64,000 nucleotides of DNA, from assembly GCF_900113525.1 (NCBI RefSeq), contig NZ_FOPP01000014.1, forward strand, positions 38,496 through 102,495, given 5' to 3'. The DNA is from Pedobacter insulae (GTDB lineage: Bacteria > Bacteroidota > Bacteroidia > Sphingobacteriales > Sphingobacteriaceae). Below are positions 27,938 through 37,090 of the stretch, piece by piece. Each line of letters opens with the position of its first letter. Position 1 is the stretch's first letter. The notes beneath the pieces were generated by a model that saw nothing but the letters and a program-made list of their open reading frames with translations, had not been told where the DNA came from and ran no database searches. The translations under genes and the position numbers were made by a program.

Positions 27938-28648
27938 TTAAAAATTTATTTTTAATAAGTCGCTAGGCGAATCTATCGCAATGGTTTCAATTGTTGTTAG
28001 TCTGGTTTGAATTTGGTACCCATTTTCTAGCCATCGAAGTTGTTCCAGGCTTTCTGCTAACTCAAGCAAGGATGGTTTTAATTGTGTAATTGCTAATAGC
28101 GTTGCTGTTTTATAACCATATATGCCGATATGCTTATAAAATTGGTGAGTAGCTGATGGGTCGCGCAGATAGGGGATTGGGTGTCTACTAAAGTAGAGGG
28201 CCTGTTGCTGATTCCCAATGACAACTTTCGGAATATTTGGATTAAATAGTTCTTCTTCACCATGGATTTCTTTAATCAAGGTGGCTAATTGAACTTTTTC
28301 GTCTGCAAAACAATCGTTAATCAAATTAATCTGTAGCGGATCTATAAAAGGTTCATCACCCTGTATATTGATGATAACGTCGTAACCTGGAAGGTTTTTT
28401 ACTACTTCTGCACAACGGTCTGTTCCACTTTGGTGAGTGTTGGCTGTCATGACAAATTCGCCTCCAAAGCGCTTCACTTCTTCGGCAATTCGGTCATCAT
28501 CTGTTGCCACAACAACCTTGTTTAAGCTCGATTTGAGAGATTGCTCGTACACCCGCTGAATCATACTTTTACCACGAATATCAACTAATGGTTTACCCGG
28601 AAAGCGTGTAGAGGCAAAACGGGCAGGAATAACACCTAGAGACTTCAT
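27938..28648 (-). CDS. kdsB: 3-deoxy-manno-octulosonate cytidylyltransferase (CMP-Kdo synthetase)
   Basis: 236 residues, slightly shorter than E. coli KdsB. The nucleotide-binding start GVIPARFASTRFPGKPLVDI, the VVATDDDRIAEEV strand and the INIQGDEPFIDP block are all diagnostic. It activates Kdo as CMP-Kdo for lipid A inner-core synthesis in the cytosol, so the cell makes Kdo-containing lipopolysaccharide. It sits 5 bases from a small membrane-protein gene on the same strand. Confidence 0.95.
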   Translation of the reverse strand: MKSLGVIPARFASTRFPGKPLVDIRGKSMIQRVYEQSLKSSLNKVVVATDDDRIAEEVKRFGGEFVMTANTHQSGTDRCAEVVKNLPGYDVIINIQGDEPFIDPLQINLINDCFADEKVQLATLIKEIHGEEELFNPNIPKVVIGNQQQALYFSRHPIPYLRDPSATHQFYKHIGIYGYKTATLLAITQLKPSLLELAESLEQLRWLENGYQIQTRLTTIETIAIDSPSDLLKINF

Positions 28649-28653
28649 TGTTA

Positions 28654-28911
28654 TTAAGTGTTTAATGATGACAAAATCACAACTAAAAGAATTAAAGCTA
28701 ACACAATATAAGAAATTGGATGAGCAAAATTAAATGTCCAGCCCATCATCTGGTTTCGTTTAGGTAAAATAAACCGATAGTCTTTTGAATTAAAGTAAAA
28801 TATTCCGAACACCCAATTTTCAGGTTTTTCATGTTCAAAATCTTTTCCTGTATTTTGAGTAGTAAAATAAAGCTTTAAACGCTTAAAAAAGCCCATTAAT
28901 TTCTGCTTCAA
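28654..28911 (-). CDS. DUF5808-like small membrane protein
   Basis: 85 residues. The middle (NWVFGIFYFNSKDYRF, then LPKRNQMMGWTFNFAHP) has the pattern of DUF5808, in which a W..G.FY.N..D..FVPKR segment precedes GWT.NF. A single TM helix occupies about residues 65-82. Its start lies inside the end of the deoxynucleoside kinase gene (29-base overlap), so it is probably translationally coupled. Function is unknown. Confidence 0.7.
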   Translation of the reverse strand: MKQKLMGFFKRLKLYFTTQNTGKDFEHEKPENWVFGIFYFNSKDYRFILPKRNQMMGWTFNFAHPISYIVLALILLVVILSSLNT

Positions 28912-29497
28912 TCGATTGAATAATTGTTCCTAGGTCTTCAGGATTATTAGTGAAATCCAATTTATCCTTATCTAATATTAATAATTTACCTGAGGTATAA
29001 TTTTTGATCCAAGCTTCATATTTCTCGTTCAGTTTAGATAAATAATCAATCCGAATGCTTGCTTCGTATTCCCTTCCTCTGCGTTGTATATTATTCACCA
29101 GGGTTGGCACCGAAGCACGTAAGTATACCAATAAGTCGGGTGGTTTGATAAAAGAAGTGATATTTTCAAATATTGCCTGATAGTTGTCATGATCCCGTGT
29201 GGTCATCAAACCCATTTCGTGCAAATTTTCGGCAAAAATATAAGCATCTTCATAAATGGTTCGGTCTTGTATTACATTTCTTTTATTGCTTTCTATTTCA
29301 ACAATTTGTTGAAAACGGCTATTTAAAAAATAGATCTGTAGGTTAAAACTCCAGCGTTTCATATCGCTATAAAAGTCCTCCAGGTATGGATTATTATCCA
29401 CGGCTTCGTACAGTGCTTCCCATCCGTAATTTTTAGCTAGCAAACCAGTTAATGTAGTTTTACCGGCGCCAATATTTCCAACAATTGCTATGTGCAT
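28883..29497 (-). CDS. deoxynucleoside kinase
   Basis: 204 residues. The P-loop is near the N-terminus (VGNIGAGKTTLTGLLA). The Drosophila-type dNK signatures follow: YEAVDNNPYLEDFY, the DRTIYEDAYIFA (DRS-like) block and LIDxxxxD-like RIDYLSKLNEKYE. It phosphorylates deoxynucleosides for salvage in the cytosol; the preferred base cannot be told. It is upstream of the DUF5808-like gene and kdsB on the same strand. Confidence 0.9.
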   Translation of the reverse strand: MHIAIVGNIGAGKTTLTGLLAKNYGWEALYEAVDNNPYLEDFYSDMKRWSFNLQIYFLNSRFQQIVEIESNKRNVIQDRTIYEDAYIFAENLHEMGLMTTRDHDNYQAIFENITSFIKPPDLLVYLRASVPTLVNNIQRRGREYEASIRIDYLSKLNEKYEAWIKNYTSGKLLILDKDKLDFTNNPEDLGTIIQSIEAEINGLF

Positions 29498-29555
29498 ACT
29501 TTTTGTGTTAAGCGTGAAGCGTGAGGCTTAGAGCGTTCGCTTACCGCAAGATAAT

Positions 29556-30554
29556 TTAAAAACTTTTAAAACCAATAATTTCTCTTACTTCTCTGATTGT
29601 TTTTTGGGCGCTTTCTCTAGCTTTTAAGGCGCCATGTTTTGCTACCTGGCGAAGGTATGAGGTATCGGCCGCTATTTCATTAATTCTTTCCCGCATTGGT
29701 GCAGTGGTTAAAATCATGTCTTCGGCCAATTGCTTCTTGAAATCTCCGTATCTGATTGTCATTTTATTATACTGATCTTCAAAATGCGTTAAAGTATCTG
29801 CTGGTGAAACAATTTTCATCAATTCGAAAAGGTTTTGAATTGCTTCTGGTTTTTCTTGGAACTCGGCAGTTGGTCCGCCATCGGTAACAGCTTTCAATAC
29901 TTTTTTACGGATAATCTCTGGACTGTCAGAAAGGTAAACGGCATTATTTTCTCCTTCAGATTTGCCCATTTTGCCTTTTCCATCTAAGCCGGGCACTTTA
30001 ACAAGACCTTTCGAATAGCTAAAGGCATATGGCTCTGGAAAATATTCATTATGATATAAACGATTAAAACGATTGCCAAAGGTACGGGCCATTTCTAAAT
30101 GTTGCTCTTGATCTTTACCTACAGGAACTTTGGTAGCTTTATGAATTAAAATATCTGCTGCCATTAAAACTGGATAGGTCAACAAACCAGCATTTACATT
30201 ATCAGGATTTCCGCGTACTTTATCTTTAAAAGAGGTGCTGCGTTCTAATTCGCCCATATAGGCGTTCATATTTAGATAAAGATATAGTTCCGCAATTTCA
30301 GGAACATCAGATTGGATGTAGATTGTAGTCTCTTCAGGGTCGATCCCACAGGCCAGATACTCTACCAAAACTTGTTTAATATTACCGTGTAAATCTTGCG
30401 GAGTGGGGTGTGTGGTTAACGAATGTAAATCAGCAATAAAAAAATAGCAATTGTACTCATGCTGCATTTTTACAAAACTTTTAACTGCACCGTAATAATT
30501 TCCTATGTGTAACTTCCCTGTAGAACGGATCCCGCTCACTACTGTTTCTTTCAT
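29556..30554 (-). CDS. trpS: tryptophanyl-tRNA synthetase
   Basis: 332 residues, the bacterial TrpRS length. The class I signatures are GKLHIGNYYGAV (HIGH-type, about residues 14-25) and GKMGKSEGENNAV (KMSKS-type, about residue 195). The block GIDPEETTIYIQSDVPE is typical of TrpRS. It charges tRNA-Trp in the cytosol. A 68-base gap separates it from the upstream regulator gene and 58 bases from the kinase gene, so it may have its own promoter. Confidence 0.97.
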   Translation of the reverse strand: MKETVVSGIRSTGKLHIGNYYGAVKSFVKMQHEYNCYFFIADLHSLTTHPTPQDLHGNIKQVLVEYLACGIDPEETTIYIQSDVPEIAELYLYLNMNAYMGELERSTSFKDKVRGNPDNVNAGLLTYPVLMAADILIHKATKVPVGKDQEQHLEMARTFGNRFNRLYHNEYFPEPYAFSYSKGLVKVPGLDGKGKMGKSEGENNAVYLSDSPEIIRKKVLKAVTDGGPTAEFQEKPEAIQNLFELMKIVSPADTLTHFEDQYNKMTIRYGDFKKQLAEDMILTTAPMRERINEIAADTSYLRQVAKHGALKARESAQKTIREVREIIGFKSF

Positions 30555-30622
30555 TTGTAGGTTTTATTTGTAATGCCCCGAAATTAAGAAAAAACAAATA
30601 AAAGGGGACTAAAATTTTGTTT

Positions 30623-31480
30623 TTAATGAACTTGTAGTTTATATCCTTTATTATGGATGTTGATGAGCTGGAGGTTGGGTTCATTCTCCATTTTTTTTCT
30701 TAATCTAGACACGAAAACATCTAGACTACGGCCAACAATTACGCCTTCATCTTCCCAAATTTCCTTTTGGAGCCGGCTTCTTTCTATGATCATGTTAGGC
30801 GATTTAGAGAAAATCAGCAGTAATTTGTTTTCTTTTATTGTAAGATTTGTCGTTTTTTGACTAATGGTAATTGTTCTTGCTATTGGATTGAATAGCATTT
30901 TCCCAATAATAATGTTATTGGAAGTTGGCTTAGGTTCGCGTACATTCACTTTTGCTGAAATAAGGAGCCCAACAAAAGCCAGTAAGGGTAACCCACCTAA
31001 CAGGTATCCTTTTTGCGTATTACTGATCCCACTTTCTTGAAATTTGATGTTAATAAAGTAACAGCTTTTAGGCTGCTCTCTGCCACTGCAGGCGATGATA
31101 TCATCTTTCTTATCTTTAAGTATGACAAAGCCATATACAACTTCCTTTTCGGCGCAGTTAAGTACGTTTACTACGTAGTTTTCTTTCAAAGTATGTTTGG
31201 CTAAGGAGCGTTTTACAATACCTACCAAAGAATCAGGCCTAAAGGTAAATTCATTTTCAAAGGTGATTTGATATTCATTTTCGCCCAGCATTTTTATCGG
31301 TAGTACACGTGAGGTACTATCTCCAGCTTGTAATAATAATTCGTGGCCTATCTTGCGGAGCATGATCTCCTGCTTTGCATAGTTAAAACTGTCTTTATTG
31401 GTCAGGCTAAATGCACATAAGATGGAAATGATCAATAAAGATGACAGCGCCAGCGGGTAAAAGCTTTTTCTTTTAAACAT
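30623..31480 (-). CDS. membrane-tethered OmpR/PhoB-type winged-helix regulator
   Basis: 285 residues. A TM or signal anchor (about 9-27) is followed by a domain of about 130 residues predicted outside the inner membrane, with cysteines near 110, 131 and 140. A second TM helix (about 160-178) leads to a C-terminal winged helix (about 200-285) ending in RSLDVFVSRLRKKM and the HNKGYKL wing. The order is opposite to ToxR/CadC, where the DNA-binding domain is N-terminal. No receiver domain is present. It is divergent from the YceI-like gene (151-base gap), a possible target. Confidence 0.8.
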   Translation of the reverse strand: MFKRKSFYPLALSSLLIISILCAFSLTNKDSFNYAKQEIMLRKIGHELLLQAGDSTSRVLPIKMLGENEYQITFENEFTFRPDSLVGIVKRSLAKHTLKENYVVNVLNCAEKEVVYGFVILKDKKDDIIACSGREQPKSCYFINIKFQESGISNTQKGYLLGGLPLLAFVGLLISAKVNVREPKPTSNNIIIGKMLFNPIARTITISQKTTNLTIKENKLLLIFSKSPNMIIERSRLQKEIWEDEGVIVGRSLDVFVSRLRKKMENEPNLQLINIHNKGYKLQVH

Positions 31481-31630
31481 GATACAATTTTGCTATTCGA
31501 GTTAAATTTAGCTTTAATAGCTGTAATTAAGGAAGATTTAAGATGATTTTACAAAATTTACATTTCTTTTTACAGGAGAAATACCAGGTAACCTTGCGAA
31601 GTGATTTAGGTTTGTTGAAAATTAATTCAT

Positions 31631-32251
31631 ATGATCAACTTTATTCGCAGAGCTTCTATGTGGGCTCTCCTGGTTTCAAGCTTAGCAGCAAGTGCCCAAC
31701 AAACTTATCACCTGGATACCAAAAAAAGCAAGCTATTTTGGAAGGGTACTAAAAAAGTAGGCACTAAACATTTTGGCTTTTTGTTATTTAATTCAGGTTG
31801 GATCCGAACCAATGCTGCAGGCATGTTAAATGATGGGGTGTTTAGCATGAACATGAAGACCATTACCACTACGGAGCATAAAAATCCGGCTGAAAATGAA
31901 AAAATTAACAAGGAGCTTAAAGGGAGCAGTTTCTTTGAAACCTCAACCTATCCTGCGGCTAACATTACAGTTCACAGTATTATGCCCACAGCTATAGCCT
32001 CTCAATATAAAGTTGCAGGAGATTTAACCATTAAAAAAACCAAGCATCCTATAACCTTTTTAGCTACGATTAAACCAAGTGCTACTGGGCTTACAGCTAA
32101 TGCGAGCCTAACTATTGATCGAGTTAAGTGGGGTATTCATGAAACATCACAAGTTTCTGTAACAGATCAGTTCTTTTCGAATATAAAGGACAAAATGATT
32201 GCCGATGAAATTCCAATTTCCTTGACTTTGGTGTTTACTAGAGGTAAATAA
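31631..32251 (+). CDS. YceI-family periplasmic lipid-binding protein
   Basis: 206 residues. A signal peptide (1-22, ending ASAQ) is followed by a YceI-type lipocalin-like barrel with YHLDTKKSKLFWKGTK, GGxxFxMxxI-like FSMNMKTITTTE, FFETSTYPAANITV and GDLTIKKTKHPI. This family binds long-chain amphiphiles such as polyisoprenoids. It reads divergently from the membrane-tethered winged-helix regulator. Confidence 0.88.
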   Translation: MINFIRRASMWALLVSSLAASAQQTYHLDTKKSKLFWKGTKKVGTKHFGFLLFNSGWIRTNAAGMLNDGVFSMNMKTITTTEHKNPAENEKINKELKGSSFFETSTYPAANITVHSIMPTAIASQYKVAGDLTIKKTKHPITFLATIKPSATGLTANASLTIDRVKWGIHETSQVSVTDQFFSNIKDKMIADEIPISLTLVFTRGK

Positions 32252-32284
32252 AGCGATAATTTAGGTACAGTAAACTTTAAGTTA

Positions 32285-32303
32285 GTATGATTGTTAATCA
32301 TAC
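32285..32303. promoter_or_regulatory. 8-3-8 dyad upstream of the SnoaL-like gene
   Basis: Perfect arms GTATGATT and AATCATAC flank GTT, 31 bases before the ATG at 32334. The position suits an operator for the two-gene SnoaL/FAD-enzyme unit. No cognate regulator is identified. Confidence 0.4.
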
Positions 32304-32333
32304 AGAAAAATTTGTTTACCTAAATTAAAGATT

Positions 32334-32681
32334 ATGGATACCGAAGAAGTTGCAAATAGATTAATAGCGCTTTGCCGTGAAGGTAAGTTTCATGAAGCAA
32401 TTGACGAGCTTTATGCTAAAGAAATAGTAAGCAATGAACCTAATGAAACCACCCAGGGGTTTGAATCTGTAAGGGCTAAAACAGAAAAGTTTGAAGCCAG
32501 TATTCAAGAAGTCCACAGTTCTGTTATCTCTGATCCATTAATTGCTAAGGATCATTTTGCTTGTATCATGGATATTGATGCGACTTATAAGGAGCATGGA
32601 CGAATGAGCATGAGCGAAATCTGTGTATATGAAGTGAAAGACGGTAAGATCATCAAAGACACATTTTTTTATAATATGTAA
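32334..32681 (+). CDS. SnoaL-like NTF2-fold protein
   Basis: 115 residues, a single cone-shaped NTF2-like domain. The pattern of an N-terminal helix (LIALCREGKFHEAIDELYA), a YAKEIVSNEPNE segment and beta strands ending in YEVKDGKIIKDTFFYNM is typical of SnoaL-like proteins. Members include isomerases, hydrolases and non-enzymatic partners. It is 8 bases before the FAD-enzyme gene and probably cotranscribed with it. Confidence 0.75.
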   Translation: MDTEEVANRLIALCREGKFHEAIDELYAKEIVSNEPNETTQGFESVRAKTEKFEASIQEVHSSVISDPLIAKDHFACIMDIDATYKEHGRMSMSEICVYEVKDGKIIKDTFFYNM

Positions 32682-32689
32682 TTGCTTTA

Positions 32690-34435
32690 ATGCCAAAGAA
32701 AAAACAAAAAACTAAGAGGGTCGCTATATTAGGTGGTGGACCAAGTGGATTATTTTTATTTAAACGGCTACTAGATTGTGGTAATCGTGAAATAGAAATA
32801 ACAATAATTGAGAAAAGGGATCGCCTGGGTGCAGGAATGCCTTATAGTAGTTGTGGTGCAAATGATGAGCACATTACCAATGTTTCGGAGAATGAGATAC
32901 CAGAATTGGTTACTTCTATTACAGAATGGGTTAAGACTGTCTCGCCAGCCATTTTGAAGCAATATGCAATTGATCCTGCCAATTTCAATGAATATAAAGT
33001 GCTTCCACGACTTTTTTTTGGTATGTATCTTTCTGCTCAATTTGAACTTTTGTTAACATGCGCAAAAGAAAAGGGAGTTGTTACCCATCTATGTCTAGAG
33101 TGCCATGTAGAAGATATTGTAGACCATCCAGATTTAAAGGAGACTTGGGTTATAATTTCTGGGAGGGAACCGTTAAAGTTCGATGCGGTAATTATCTGCA
33201 CCGGACATCATTGGCCAAAAAAACATGAAGGTAAATTGCCTGGTTATTTTGAGTCTCCATATCCGCCATCAAAGCTTAATCTTCTGCTCAATCACCTTGT
33301 TGCCGTTAAAGGCTCTTCGCTTACAGCGATTGATGCAATTAGAACCTTAGCGAGAAATAATGGAAAATTCATTAGCAATGAGAGCAAACGCTTAAGCTAT
33401 CAGCCTTTCAAGCATTGCCAAAACTTTAAGATCAGCATGCATTCTAGAAATGGAATGCTGCCAGCAGTTCGGTTTCACCTTGAAGATCCTCGTTTACATA
33501 ATGACGAGCTGCTCAATAACGGGGAAATTGTGGCCCACATTAAACGTAATAATGGCTTTTTATCGCTCGATTATATTTTTGAAAAGGACTTCAAAGAGAT
33601 ATTTAAAGAAAAAGACCCTTCATTTTATGAGAAAATTAAGGAAATGAGCCTGGAAGAATTTGTGTCGGCCATGATGGAGCTTCGAGAAGAGTTAGATCCT
33701 TTTCAATTGCTCAAAGCTGAATACGAACAGGCGGCAAAATCTATCAAGCGTCAAGAAAGTATCTATTGGAAAGAAATGTTGGGGATACTCAGTTTTACGC
33801 TAAACTATCCGGCCAAATACCTGTCTGCCGAAGATATGCTACGTCTTCAAAACACCTTAATGCCTTTGATTTCAATCGTAATTGCTTATGTTCCCCAAAG
33901 CTCCTGTGAGGAACTCATGGCCTTACATCAGGCTGGGGTTTTGGATATGATTGCTGTTGGTGATGATAGCCGTGTTGAACCTGCTGCGCAACAAGGTGGG
34001 GCAATTTATCATTTTACAGATGATACGGGGGAAAGGCAATCCAAGCATTATCAAACTTATATAGATTGTACCGGACAGCCTCATTTAAGTTTGAGCGAGT
34101 TTCCCTTCAAAAGCATGCTTGCGGATAAAACGATTAGTCCGGCTCGTATCCGCTTTCAATCCGAAGAACGAGGAAGGATTGCCTTTGAGAAAGGCGACGA
34201 AAAAGTGGAAATGGGTGAGGATGGTACCTATTATTTGCAAGTTTCGGGTATTTCCATCAATGATAGTTTTCAGGTGCTCGACCGCTATGGAGCCTATAAT
34301 AAGCGGATTTACATGATGGCTGTTCCTTATATGGATGGATTAAACCCCGATTATTCCGGTCTGGATTTTTGTGAGGAGGCGTCTAAAAGAATCGTTGAGA
34401 CCTTAATTTCCGACTTACGAAGTCGGCCTATTTAG
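32690..34435 (+). CDS. FAD/NAD(P)-binding oxidoreductase, HpnW/NAD_binding_9-like
   Basis: 581 residues. The N-terminal Rossmann motif is RVAILGGGPSGLFLFKRLLD. GAGMPYS..GANDEHITNVS is characteristic of the NAD_binding_9 (PF13454) group. A second nucleotide segment includes DAVIICTGHHWP (about residue 170). The C-terminal half is helical and ends with a Rossmann-like DCTGQPHLSLSEFP block. The reaction is unknown. Its last seven codons and stop lie inside a perfect 21-bp inverted repeat (34410-34453), so the tail may have been rewritten by a palindromic insertion. Confidence 0.75.
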   Translation: MPKKKQKTKRVAILGGGPSGLFLFKRLLDCGNREIEITIIEKRDRLGAGMPYSSCGANDEHITNVSENEIPELVTSITEWVKTVSPAILKQYAIDPANFNEYKVLPRLFFGMYLSAQFELLLTCAKEKGVVTHLCLECHVEDIVDHPDLKETWVIISGREPLKFDAVIICTGHHWPKKHEGKLPGYFESPYPPSKLNLLLNHLVAVKGSSLTAIDAIRTLARNNGKFISNESKRLSYQPFKHCQNFKISMHSRNGMLPAVRFHLEDPRLHNDELLNNGEIVAHIKRNNGFLSLDYIFEKDFKEIFKEKDPSFYEKIKEMSLEEFVSAMMELREELDPFQLLKAEYEQAAKSIKRQESIYWKEMLGILSFTLNYPAKYLSAEDMLRLQNTLMPLISIVIAYVPQSSCEELMALHQAGVLDMIAVGDDSRVEPAAQQGGAIYHFTDDTGERQSKHYQTYIDCTGQPHLSLSEFPFKSMLADKTISPARIRFQSEERGRIAFEKGDEKVEMGEDGTYYLQVSGISINDSFQVLDRYGAYNKRIYMMAVPYMDGLNPDYSGLDFCEEASKRIVETLISDLRSRPI

Positions 34436-34453
34436 GCCGACTTCGTAAGTCGG
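34410..34453. repeat. perfect 21-bp inverted repeat spanning a stop codon
   Basis: Arms 34410-34430 and 34433-34453 with only two bases between them; the core reads CGACTTACGAAGTCGG. The stop TAG of the FAD-enzyme gene (34433-34435) is the first triplet of the right arm. A G-run, not a T-run, follows, so this is more like a small palindromic repeat element than a standard terminator. Confidence 0.8.
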
Positions 34454-34512
34454 GGGGTGATTTTGTTTGATTTTCTTTTAAATTTTTCCACATTTGTTCA
34501 AATGATCAATAA

Positions 34513-35619
34513 ATGAAGAAATTATTCTTAGCTATTACGTTGCTTTTCACGCTTGTTTTTGCAGTTTCAGCTCAAACGATCCAGCTGCCAGATTCGATTT
34601 ATTCGGGTAAACAAGGTGCGCTCCATGTGCAGGGCGTGGTGGTGGACCAGAATAACGGACATGTTTATTTTTCATTTACCGATAAGTTGGTGAAGATGGA
34701 TCTGAAAGGGAATTTGATTGGCAGTGTAACCGGTTTTGTAGGTCACTTAGGTGATTTGGATATAACGGAGGACGGAAAAATATATGGGTCTTTAGAATAC
34801 AAAAATGACGCCATAGGGAAGGGTGTTAAAAAGCAATTGGGTGTTGAAACTGTGAACGAAGATGGTTTTTATATCGCCATATTTGAGTGCTCTCGAATCA
34901 CCAGGCCAAATATGGATGCAGAAAAGGAAGCACTATTGCGTACGGTTTATATTAAGGAAGCAGTTATTGATTATAACGCTAAGGTTAAGGTAAATAATAG
35001 GCAGGTTTCGCATCGGTTTGCTTGTTCTGGTATAGATGGTATCGCTTTTGCACCAGCCATAGGCAGTTCTAATAAGCAAAAAAAATACCTTTATGTTGCT
35101 TACGGCGTATATGGGGATACAACGAGGAACGATAATGATCATCAGGTAATTTTAAAATACGACATTAGTAATTGGGCTAAATATGAACGGGGTTTGTCAC
35201 AAAGTAGGTTGCATCATTCTGGGCCAGAACAGCCATTGGCTAAGTATTTCGTGAAAACAGGTAATACCCGCTATGGCATCCAAAACTTGGCTTACGATCC
35301 TACAACCGGAAATTTGTTTGCTGCGGTTTACAAAGGATCCAAGTCTCAGTTTCCGAATTACGACTTATTTGTAATTGATGGGCATCAGAAGCCGGGCAAT
35401 GGTTATGTCCTATCGGATGATCAACAGGTTAAAGTTAGCACGCTTGCATTACTGGGTGGATGGTCGTTTAAATGGGGTGCCACAGGTTTATGTCCCTTGG
35501 GAGATGGACTTTTTTACATTTCCCATAATGAAAAAACAAAAGACGGGCAGCAGCAAAGTACCATTTATAAGTACAAATGGGTAGGAGACGATAAAAATGC
35601 TTTTGTAATAGCTAAATAG
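34513..35619 (+). CDS. secreted beta-propeller-like protein of unknown function
   Basis: 368 residues with a signal peptide (1-20, ending VSAQ). The mature part has repeated strand patterns such as VVVDQNNGHVYFSF, LAYDPTTGNLFAAVYKG and LGDLDITEDGKIYG, suggestive of a six- or seven-bladed propeller. No catalytic motif was seen. The 3' end overlaps the convergent histidine kinase gene by 8 bases. Confidence 0.65.
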   Translation: MKKLFLAITLLFTLVFAVSAQTIQLPDSIYSGKQGALHVQGVVVDQNNGHVYFSFTDKLVKMDLKGNLIGSVTGFVGHLGDLDITEDGKIYGSLEYKNDAIGKGVKKQLGVETVNEDGFYIAIFECSRITRPNMDAEKEALLRTVYIKEAVIDYNAKVKVNNRQVSHRFACSGIDGIAFAPAIGSSNKQKKYLYVAYGVYGDTTRNDNDHQVILKYDISNWAKYERGLSQSRLHHSGPEQPLAKYFVKTGNTRYGIQNLAYDPTTGNLFAAVYKGSKSQFPNYDLFVIDGHQKPGNGYVLSDDQQVKVSTLALLGGWSFKWGATGLCPLGDGLFYISHNEKTKDGQQQSTIYKYKWVGDDKNAFVIAK

Positions 35620-36979
35620 TTGTTGTTTTAGGCATTGGTATAAAAATAAAGAAGGTGGAACCAGATCCTGGATTGCTTTCAAAACCAATTCGCCCACCCT
35701 GTCGTTCTATAAATTCTTTGCATAATGCCAAACCTAAGCCAATTCCCTTTTCGTCGTTCGTGCCCAAAGTCGATTTCGATTTGATAGAGAAAATATCTTC
35801 TTGAATTTCTTTGGCAATGCCTATGCCATTGTCGCTCACTGTTAATTTGCATTCACTTTCTAATACGACTGCTTCAACATGAATAGTGCCTTGCGGTGGT
35901 GTAAACTTGATCGCATTGCTAATTAGGTTCCGCACCACTAATTGTAGCATATTTATATCTGCAATGACAGTGATTTGTGAGGGAATTTGATGAGTTAGTT
36001 GAATACCTTTCTTAGTGGCTAATGCTTTTTCCATCTCCAAGGTATTTAGTAAAGAATTTAAAAGGTTTTCTTCCACCAGGTTAACAGATGCCCCTTCCAT
36101 TTGCGACTTAGACCAATTTAATAGATTGGAAAGCATGTCCATCGCGCTATTGGTAGATTTGAGCAGTGCTTTTTCCAATACAGGGCGTTCTTCGTTGCTT
36201 AATTCATTTTCGTTAAGCAGCGAAAGGTAATTTTGGATATTCATTAATGGTGCTCTTAAATCGTGTGAAATAATAGACATCAGTTTATTTTTTTCGACAT
36301 TCCGTTGCTCCAACTGATCATTCTGTAATAAAATTTGTGTTTTGCTAATTTCTACGGCTCTAGTTTTTTCCTTGCCTGCCTGTTGCTCTTTATCGTGGCT
36401 ACGCCTGATGAAAGTGATGACCAAATAAATAACGATAACAGGGATGGGGAATGCGGTGATCCGATCTATGAATTGCCCTTTTCCGAAGGTGAAAGGATGT
36501 TGTACCCAATGCGGATTGTAGTACTCGAATACGTGTAGGCCAGAAAATATAAGCAGGTAGACAATTAACCATTTAGTATGGTGTTTATAAGGAGATATTG
36601 CAAATAGCAACAAAAGTTGAATAGGCCAGATTAGATCAGTTGAGCCATGAATGCCTGAATTGGTGAAATAATTAATCCCAAAAAGTACAATTCCTATGAT
36701 ACCAAATAATACGCTGTTGTGGGGTTTTCCCTGGAATCTGGAATGGTAGTATTGATAAGAAAAAAATAGGCCAAATATTAATGCTGAGAGCGAACCAACA
36801 TACAGCTTTGCATATAAATTATAAGGAACATAGAAACTCACTAGCAAAATTAACCCTAACGTAATAGAGTGAAATATTCTGCTTTCAAGGGAGAAAACAT
36901 CGGGGCTTCCTACCAATTCAGCCCAAAAGGTGTTTTTGTTTTTCAGATTGGCTTTATTGAATTTGGTGAATTTTGACAT
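35612..36979 (-). CDS. sensor histidine kinase with multi-pass membrane domain
   Basis: 455 residues. About six hydrophobic segments lie in residues 35-190. A short linker then leads to HisKA with the phospho-acceptor histidine in ISHDLRAPLMN (about residue 240). The HATPase domain follows, with N (VRNLISNAIKFTP), G1 (VSDNGIGI) and G2 (GIGLGLALCKEF) boxes. It should autophosphorylate and pass phosphate to a response regulator, but none is encoded nearby, so it is an orphan here. The sensed cue is unknown. Confidence 0.9.
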   Translation of the reverse strand: MSKFTKFNKANLKNKNTFWAELVGSPDVFSLESRIFHSITLGLILLVSFYVPYNLYAKLYVGSLSALIFGLFFSYQYYHSRFQGKPHNSVLFGIIGIVLFGINYFTNSGIHGSTDLIWPIQLLLLFAISPYKHHTKWLIVYLLIFSGLHVFEYYNPHWVQHPFTFGKGQFIDRITAFPIPVIVIYLVITFIRRSHDKEQQAGKEKTRAVEISKTQILLQNDQLEQRNVEKNKLMSIISHDLRAPLMNIQNYLSLLNENELSNEERPVLEKALLKSTNSAMDMLSNLLNWSKSQMEGASVNLVEENLLNSLLNTLEMEKALATKKGIQLTHQIPSQITVIADINMLQLVVRNLISNAIKFTPPQGTIHVEAVVLESECKLTVSDNGIGIAKEIQEDIFSIKSKSTLGTNDEKGIGLGLALCKEFIERQGGRIGFESNPGSGSTFFIFIPMPKTTTI

Positions 36980-37018
36980 ATTTAATCAAATGTAAAAAGA
37001 AATATTCAAAGGGCTAGG

Positions 37019-37073
37019 TAAGTAGAAGCAAAGTAGTAACTAAGTAGTAGGTAAGTAGTAGGTAAGTGGTTGG
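37019..37073. repeat. five tandem 11-bp units (TAAGTAGTAGG-like)
   Basis: Units start at 37019, 37030, 37041, 37052 and 37063. Units three and four are identical and the others differ at two to four bases. The array lies in the gap between the histidine kinase gene and the 37239 gene. Confidence 0.75.
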
Positions 37074-37090
37074 TTCGTGAAGCCGGGCCA

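Noticed and set aside
30481..30684. Minus-strand 67-codon frame between trpS and the winged-helix regulator
   Set aside because: It overlaps both well-supported genes in another frame and has no recognisable features.
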